Positions 5,917 through 6,140 of a stretch of DNA of 6,140 nucleotides are shown one piece after another. The DNA is from an uncultured Methylococcaceae bacterium. Lineage in GTDB: Bacteria > Pseudomonadota > Gammaproteobacteria > Methylococcales > Methylomonadaceae. A program made the translations under genes and the position numbers. Under the pieces are notes generated by a model that worked only from the letters and a program-made list of their open reading frames with translations, was not told where the DNA came from and ran no database searches. Every line of letters starts with the position of its first letter. The first letter of the stretch is position 1. The stretch lies in the NCBI GenBank assembly GCA_903839795.1, contig CAIMDR010000327.1, positions 1-6,140 on the forward strand, written 5' to 3'.

Positions 5917-5949
5917 ACGGATACCATCCCTTTAAGGGATGGTATCCGT
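5917..5949. repeat. 33-nt perfect palindrome
   Basis: Every base from A5917 to T5949 pairs around the central T5933, giving 16-nt arms; the core is GGATACCATCCC, TTTAA, GGGATGGTATCC. As RNA the loop would open to about 5 nt over a 13-14 bp stem. There is no U-run on either side, so it is not a standard terminator. It lies between the 28-bp repeat and the parD leader, about 140 bases before the parD start. It could be a protein-binding palindrome, a transcript barrier for the toxin-antitoxin locus, or a small mobile-type repeat. Confidence 0.85.
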
Positions 5950-6037
5950 ATGGACTCCAAGCTTCATGTAATGGAAATTTACAACTGAAAGACTATAGAC
6001 TAATAACTCCCGTATTTTTCAGAATTTAAACGATCAC

Positions 6038-6052
6038 TAACAATATTTGTTA
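6038..6052. promoter_or_regulatory. candidate ParD operator palindrome
   Basis: TAACAA-TAT-TTGTTA is a perfect inverted repeat with a 3-nt centre, 39 bases before the parD ATG. ParD-type ribbon-helix-helix antitoxins commonly bind short palindromes over their own promoter, so this is a reasonable autoregulatory site. The surrounding promoter hexamers are too degenerate to name. Confidence 0.4.
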
Positions 6053-6077
6053 TTATTGATGATTAATCGCCAAAGCG

Positions 6078-6083
6078 AAGGAG
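6078..6083 (+). promoter_or_regulatory. ribosome binding site of parD
   Basis: AAGGAG lies 8 nt before the ATG at 6092, a near-perfect Shine-Dalgarno sequence. It is the strongest ribosome site in the window and supports the reading of a truncated gene at the right edge. Confidence 0.85.
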
Positions 6084-6091
6084 TTAAAGCC

Positions 6092-6140
6092 ATGAGTATT
6101 TCCCTAAACACTCATTTTGAAGAACTGGTAAAAGGCAAAG
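6092..6140 (+). CDS. parD: ParD-family antitoxin, N-terminus only (runs off window)
   Basis: Only the first 16 codons are present: MSISLNTHFEELVKGK. This matches the start of ParD/CC2985-type antitoxins, where MSISL forms the DNA-binding beta-strand of the ribbon-helix-helix fold and HFEELV begins the first helix. In that family the protein dimerises, represses its own operon and neutralises the ParE toxin, which would be expected just downstream beyond the window. The strong AAGGAG ribosome site and the palindrome at 6038-6052 agree with an autoregulated antitoxin gene. With 16 residues the family call is good but not certain; another ribbon-helix-helix antitoxin is the main alternative. Confidence 0.72.
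   Translation, partial: MSISLNTHFEELVKGK

Noticed and set aside
5700..5960. Minus-strand frame of 86 codons
   Set aside because: It begins with TTG, runs through the perfect palindrome and the 28-bp repeat, and has the Lys/Ile-rich composition of AT-rich non-coding DNA.
1..6140. CRISPR array, tRNA/rRNA genes, transposase or phage genes
   Set aside because: No regularly spaced direct repeats, tRNA-like cloverleaf motifs or recognisable mobile-element proteins were found on either strand.

Overview
The window looks like chromosomal DNA of a gammaproteobacterium. YgjP, YaiI and ClpB all read as close relatives of the E. coli proteins by recalled family sequence. Moderate GC and several palindromic intergenic repeats suggest a Methylococcales-type methanotroph (Methylobacter/Methylomonas-like), but that placement is an impression and not a search result. 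No phage, transposase, CRISPR array, rRNA or tRNA was seen.

Layout. Bases 1-53 may hold the last codons of an upstream gene. ygjP (106-609, +), a zinc-metallopeptidase-type protein, converges with yaiI (619-1068, -), a UPF0178/DUF188 protein, across only 9 bases. The next ~860 bases hold a 54-residue membrane-type protein (1391-1555, -) with its own promoter-like sequence and a rho-independent terminator, then a 68-bp composite inverted repeat (1795-1862) just downstream of clpB. clpB (1926-4502, -) is complete and encodes an 858-aa disaggregase behind a near-consensus heat-shock (sigma-32) promoter. Upstream of it lie a REP-like long palindrome (4677-4746) and an unrecognised 203-aa protein (4789-5400, -) with a helical N-terminal half and a fibronectin-III-like C-terminal half. 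About 690 bases without a convincing gene follow, carrying a perfect 33-nt palindrome. The window ends in the first 16 codons of a ParD-type antitoxin (6092 onward, +).

The genes do not form one pathway. ClpB is the heat-stress component; ParD begins what is probably a toxin-antitoxin pair; the rest are independent small units. The most unusual structure is intergenic: a 28-bp sequence present twice (4650-4677 and 5885-5912, 26/28 identical), each copy beside a different long palindrome, and each holding promoter-like hexamers at the same 17-bp spacing directed toward the minus-strand genes.
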